A stretch of DNA of 64,000 bases from Hippasteria phrygiana (taxonomy: Eukaryota; Echinodermata; Asteroidea; Valvatida; Goniasteridae), in assembly GCA_037893225.1 (NCBI GenBank), contig JAZGUH010000363.1, positions 2,356,001 through 2,420,000 of the forward strand, in the 5' to 3' direction. Both the position numbers and the translations under genes were made by a program. Under the pieces are notes generated by a model that did no database searches, was not told where the DNA came from, and saw nothing but the letters and a program-made list of their open reading frames with translations. Of the stretch, positions 60,657 through 64,000 are shown one piece after another (the stretch's first letter is position 1; the number at the start of each line of letters is the position of its first letter).

Positions 60657-60783
60657 AAACTCTCCCAAAACTGGAGCCACAACAGCTTCGCCATCTACAT
60701 CCAATTCTGAAATGAAAGATGTTCAATCTGCCACCAATCAACAATCAAATTCAAGTAAAAATTCCTATCATCCACCGGGCTGA
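60535..60783 (+). pseudogene. NPVITDA-repeat coding tail, copy 1
   Basis: Heptapeptide repeats (NPVITDT, NPVITDA, NPVITDG) then NSPKTGATTASPSTSNSEMK, ending NSYHPPG and TGA (60781-60783). Acidic/Thr-rich, disordered. The conserved end in both copies suggests a real ancestral coding exon. Confidence 0.55.
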
Positions 60784-60914
60784 TCGTTGATCACTTTGAA
60801 TCAAAACGATGCTACGATTTAGGATTTTAAAGTAAATACCCATCCACAAAATAGTCCTTATTTTTCACCACCCCCACCCCGCAATATTTTTTCTTCTGAT
60901 GGCCATTCCGATAG

Positions 60915-61130
60915 TTGTACACCTTGCAAAAAGAAACATCTCCACCCGCCTTATATTACATTTGCAGGCAAGATTCTAGGAGTATGATTGCTTGTGATAG
61001 CTGCAACAAGTGGTATCATTACCACGTGTACATGTATTGATCTCGAACCTCAATCCAGACGGAAGTCGTATTTAGACAAAGTTAAATTTGTATGTGTTCT
61101 GAACGGTTGCAATGACGGAGCAAGGTTTTT
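60915..61130 (+). pseudogene. PHD-finger fragment, frameshifted, copy 1
   Basis: Frame to 61040 encodes ALYYICRQDSRSMIACDSCN then KWYHYH (60940-61025), the C..(MI)ACDxCxxWYHxxC core of a PHD zinc finger. The frame then hits TGA in 'gtgtacatgtattga'. The neighbouring frame continues IDLEPQSRRKSYLDKVKFVC and VLNGC, supplying the last Cys pair. Domain known to bind histone H3 tails or occur in CR1/L2 ORF1 proteins. One expected early Cys is Tyr (YYICRQ). Confidence 0.7.
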
Positions 61131-61654
61131 TTCAATATATTCAAAGATTCCAAATTCATCAAATACGAAGCAAACATCGATATTGGCCAATCCACCAGTA
61201 GATCAATTAGATCCCAAATCTAAGGTAGTTGATTGGATGCAATCAAACCTAAATTACCACCGAAGAACAAATCGTGGTTCCACATTGATAGGTCAGAGTG
61301 GAAGAAGTTGAAGTCACAACAATCAAAGAACACATTCCCGAAATCTTGGGTATGTACATACATTCATTAAAGGGCTGAAGAAATTACAACATTACTGTTC
61401 ATTTCAATTTAGACGTCATTATGTTTCCAATTCGTTTAGACAACGCACAAAATGTGCTTTCTGTGCATATGGCTATTGTACATGTAGCTTTTAATAGTGA
61501 TTGTAGCGTCAAATTTCAGTTAATCATGGAAAGTGAAATAAATTTAAAAGTTAATGTTACATTTACAGGGAAGGTAGGCCCTAAATCATGGAAAACATGA
61601 AAGACGCGCAAGATTTGTTAGAAATTCCAAACGAAAGGCGCTAAAAAACGTTAG

Positions 61655-61957
61655 TTGTCCGATTTCTTCTCTGATTATCTGCGTAGGAGTTGCTTAGCGA
61701 CAAAGAAGAAGCAGGCGGCGGACGGAAGAAGCTGACTTGAAACAAAAAAATTAGACCGCATCACCCAAGTGTTGGCCAATGCACTGGAAGAATTCCCCGG
61801 GCAAGACGAAATCCTCCATATTTCAATCAACACTGTGGTGAGTTTGCGGAAACAAATTCAGTGTTTCCGAAAACAAAATTGTGCAGAATTGGTAAAAAGA
61901 ATGTGGGAAGATAATCATTTGGGCATCAGGGAAAAAGTACGTGCCCAATTTAGTTAG
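61655..61957 (+). pseudogene. unidentified coding fragment, copy 1
   Basis: One frame reads LSDFFSDYLRRSCLATKKKQ AADGRS, a TGA (61733-61735), then LETKKLDRITQVLANALEEF, PGQDEILHISIN and KQNCAELVKRMWEDNHLGIR to TAG. Composition looks protein-like; no family recognised. Repeated at about 63830 to the window edge. Confidence 0.4.
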
Positions 61958-62011
61958 GGAAGTCACAACTGGTTCATTTGGTTCCACAAACCCTCCTCAT
62001 CACGGATGCAA

Positions 62012-62820
62012 ACCCTGTCATCACTGACGCAAAACCCTGTCATCACTGACGCAAACTCTGACGCAAACCTTGTCATCGCTGACGCAAACCCCCGTCATCG
62101 CTGACGCAAACCCCCGTCATCGCTGACGCAAACCCCCGTCATCGCTGACGCAAACCCCCGTCATCGCTGACGCAAACCCCCGTCATCGCTGACGCAAACC
62201 CCCGTCATCGCTGACGCAAACCCCCGTCATCGCTGACGCAAACCCCCGTCATCGCTGACGCAAACCCCCGTCATCGCTCACGCAAACCGCCGTCATCGCT
62301 GACGCAAACCCCCGTCATCGCTGACGCAAACCCCCGTCATCGCTGACGCAAACCCCCGTCATCGCTGACGCAAACCCCCGTCATCGCCGACGCAAACCCC
62401 CGTCATCGCCGACGCAAACCCCGTCATCGCCGACGCAAACCCAGTCATCGCCGACGCAAACCCCGTCATCGCTGACGCAAACCCTCGTCATCGCTGATTA
62501 AACCTCGTCATCACTGACATAAACCTCGTCATCACTGACATAAACCTCGTCATCACTGACATAAACCCCCGTCATCGCTGACGCAAACCCCGTCATTGCT
62601 GACGCAAACCCCCGTCATCGCTGACGCAAACCCCGTCATCGCTGACGCAAACCCCATCATCGCTGACGCAAACCCCGTCATTACTGACGCAAACCCCGTC
62701 ATCACTGACGCAAGCTCCATCATCACTGACACAAGCCCCGTCATCACTGACACAAACCTCGTCATCACTGACGGAAACCCCGTCATCGCTGACGCAAACC
62801 CTGTCATCGCTGACGCAAAC
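62012..62820 (+). repeat. 22/21-bp satellite array 2
   Basis: Same unit as array 1. Mostly 'cccccgtcatcgctgacgca' 22-mers; the right part (62590-62820) returns to 21-bp units in the NPVIADA frame. Lacks the 'cgcgtc' variant block of array 1. Confidence 0.95.
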
Positions 62821-62943
62821 TCTCCCAACACTGGAGCCACAACAGCTTCGCCATCTACATCCAATTCTGAAATGAAAGATGTTCAATCTGCCACCAATCA
62901 ACAATCAAATTCAAGTAAAAATTCCTATCATCCACCGGGCTGA
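62596..62943 (+). pseudogene. NPVIADA-repeat coding tail, copy 2
   Basis: Eleven heptapeptide repeats (NPVIADA, NPIIADA, NPVITDA, NLVITDG) then NSPNTGATTASPSTSNSEMK and the same NSYHPPG end. Open for 115 codons, but the left side runs into 22-bp units that break the frame. Confidence 0.55.
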
Positions 62944-63093
62944 TCGTTGATCACTTTGAATCAAAACGACGCTACGATTTAGGATTTTAAAGTAAATACC
63001 CATCCACAAAATAGTCCTTATTTTTCACCGCCACCGCCCCCCCCCCCCCCCCCCCCCCCCCGATATTTTTTCTTCTGATGGCCATTCCGATAG

Positions 63094-63310
63094 TTGTACA
63101 CCTTGCAAAAAGAAACATCTCCACCCGCCTTATATTACATTTGCAGGCAAGATTCTAGGAGTATGATTGCTTGTGATAGCTGCAACAAGTGGTATCATTA
63201 CCACGTGTACATGTATTGATCTCGAACCTCAATCCAGACGGAAGTCGTATTTAGACAAAGTTAAATTTGTATGTGTTCTGAACGGTTGCAATGACGGAGC
63301 AAGGTTTTTT
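63094..63310 (+). pseudogene. PHD-finger fragment, frameshifted, copy 2
   Basis: Offset by 2179 bases from copy 1 and identical through the PHD core, including the same TGA and frame change. A poly-C tract (63036-63061) replaces 'ccacccccaccccgca' of copy 1 just upstream. Confidence 0.7.
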
Positions 63311-64000
63311 TCAATATATTCAAAGATTCCAAATTCATCAAATACGAAGCAAACATCGATATTGGCCAATCCACCAGTAGATCAATTAGATCCCAAATCT
63401 AAGGTAGTTGATTGGATGCAATCAAACCTAAATTACCACCGAAGAACAAATCGTGGTTCCACATTGATAGGTCAGAGTGGAAGAAGTTGAAGTCACAACA
63501 ATCAAAGAACACATTCCCGAAATCTTGGGTATGTACATACATTCAATAAAGGGCTGAAGAAATTACAACCTTACTGTTCATTTCAATTTAGACGTCATTA
63601 TGTTTCCAATTCGTTTAGACAATGCACAAAATGTGCTTTTCGTGCATATGGCTATTGTACATGTAGCTTTTAATAGCATCAAATTTCAGTTAATCATGGA
63701 AAGTGAAATAAATTTAAAAGTTAATGTTACATTTACAGGGAAGGTAGGCCCTAAATCATGGAAAACATGAAAGACGAGCAAGATTTGTTAGAAATTCCAA
63801 ACGAAAGGCGCTAAAAAACGTTAGTTGTCCGATTTCTTCTCTGATTATCTGCGTAGGAGTTGCTTAGCGACAAAGAAGAAGCGGGCGGCGGACGGAAGAA
63901 GCTGACTTGAAACAAAAAAGTAAACCGCATCGCCCAAGTGTTGGCCAATGCACTAGAAGAATTCCCCGGGCAAGACGAAATCCTCCATATTTCAATCAAT

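Larger units (their letters stand above)
60657..64000 (+). repeat. 2.17-kb higher-order tandem duplication, running off the window
   Basis: 60661-61830 matches 62821-64000 with offset 2160 before the poly-C tract, 2179 after it and 2169 after a 10-bp deletion at about 63675. Few substitutions are visible, so the duplication is recent or the copies are being homogenised. Confidence 0.93.

Noticed and set aside
59926..62820. CRISPR-like repeat array
   Set aside because: No unique spacers between units; head-to-tail satellite in a eukaryotic genome.

Overview
This is eukaryotic nuclear DNA from a repeat-rich animal genome. It has spliced genes with canonical GT-AG introns, non-LTR retrotransposons, many short inverted-repeat DNA transposons, minisatellites and very frequent 'acatgtacatgta' and 'taggcctat' motifs. 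I recall that motif flavour from marine invertebrate deuterostomes (echinoderms, hemichordates, amphioxus), but species is an inference I cannot prove. Nothing bacterial or phage-like is present.

The one well-supported cellular gene fills about three quarters of the window on the minus strand (coding 48940 down to 3902). Fourteen exons join in consistent reading phase to about 791 codons of coiled-coil protein. The upstream end carries SCEAELQELMRQIDIMV, the N-terminal signature of CEP63/DEUP1. The last exon resembles the CEP63 C-terminus, so I call it a CEP63-type centriole-duplication scaffold. The exon with the start codon was not found and should lie above 48941.

The introns are packed with repeats. 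Several mobile elements have clear target-site duplications: hAT-like with 8-bp duplications at 1531, 7265, 11218, 12184, 25858, 47318 and 50843; 204-bp elements at 30502 and 51767; a pogo/Tigger relic at 33712; a Tc1/mariner relic at 40843. There are also LINE fragments at 18578, 24437 and 37143 and a tRNA-like SINE family. The most unusual intron feature is a 101-bp tandem array at about 9430-10963. It multiplies the end of a CEP63 exon together with its splice donor, placing 13 decoy donors directly downstream of the real one.

From about 53.5 kb to the right edge lies a decayed, partly tandemly duplicated plus-strand locus that looks mobile-element-derived. It holds an SGNH-hydrolase-like fragment, a small C2HC zinc-finger-like piece, a 21-bp repeat coding NPVITDA-like heptapeptides that has expanded into non-coding 22-bp satellite, and a PHD-finger fragment. 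The satellite plus PHD block is repeated with a period of about 2.17 kb and runs off the window. Clusters of a 16-bp motif (GGCCCATTATGTCCGC) flank this region.
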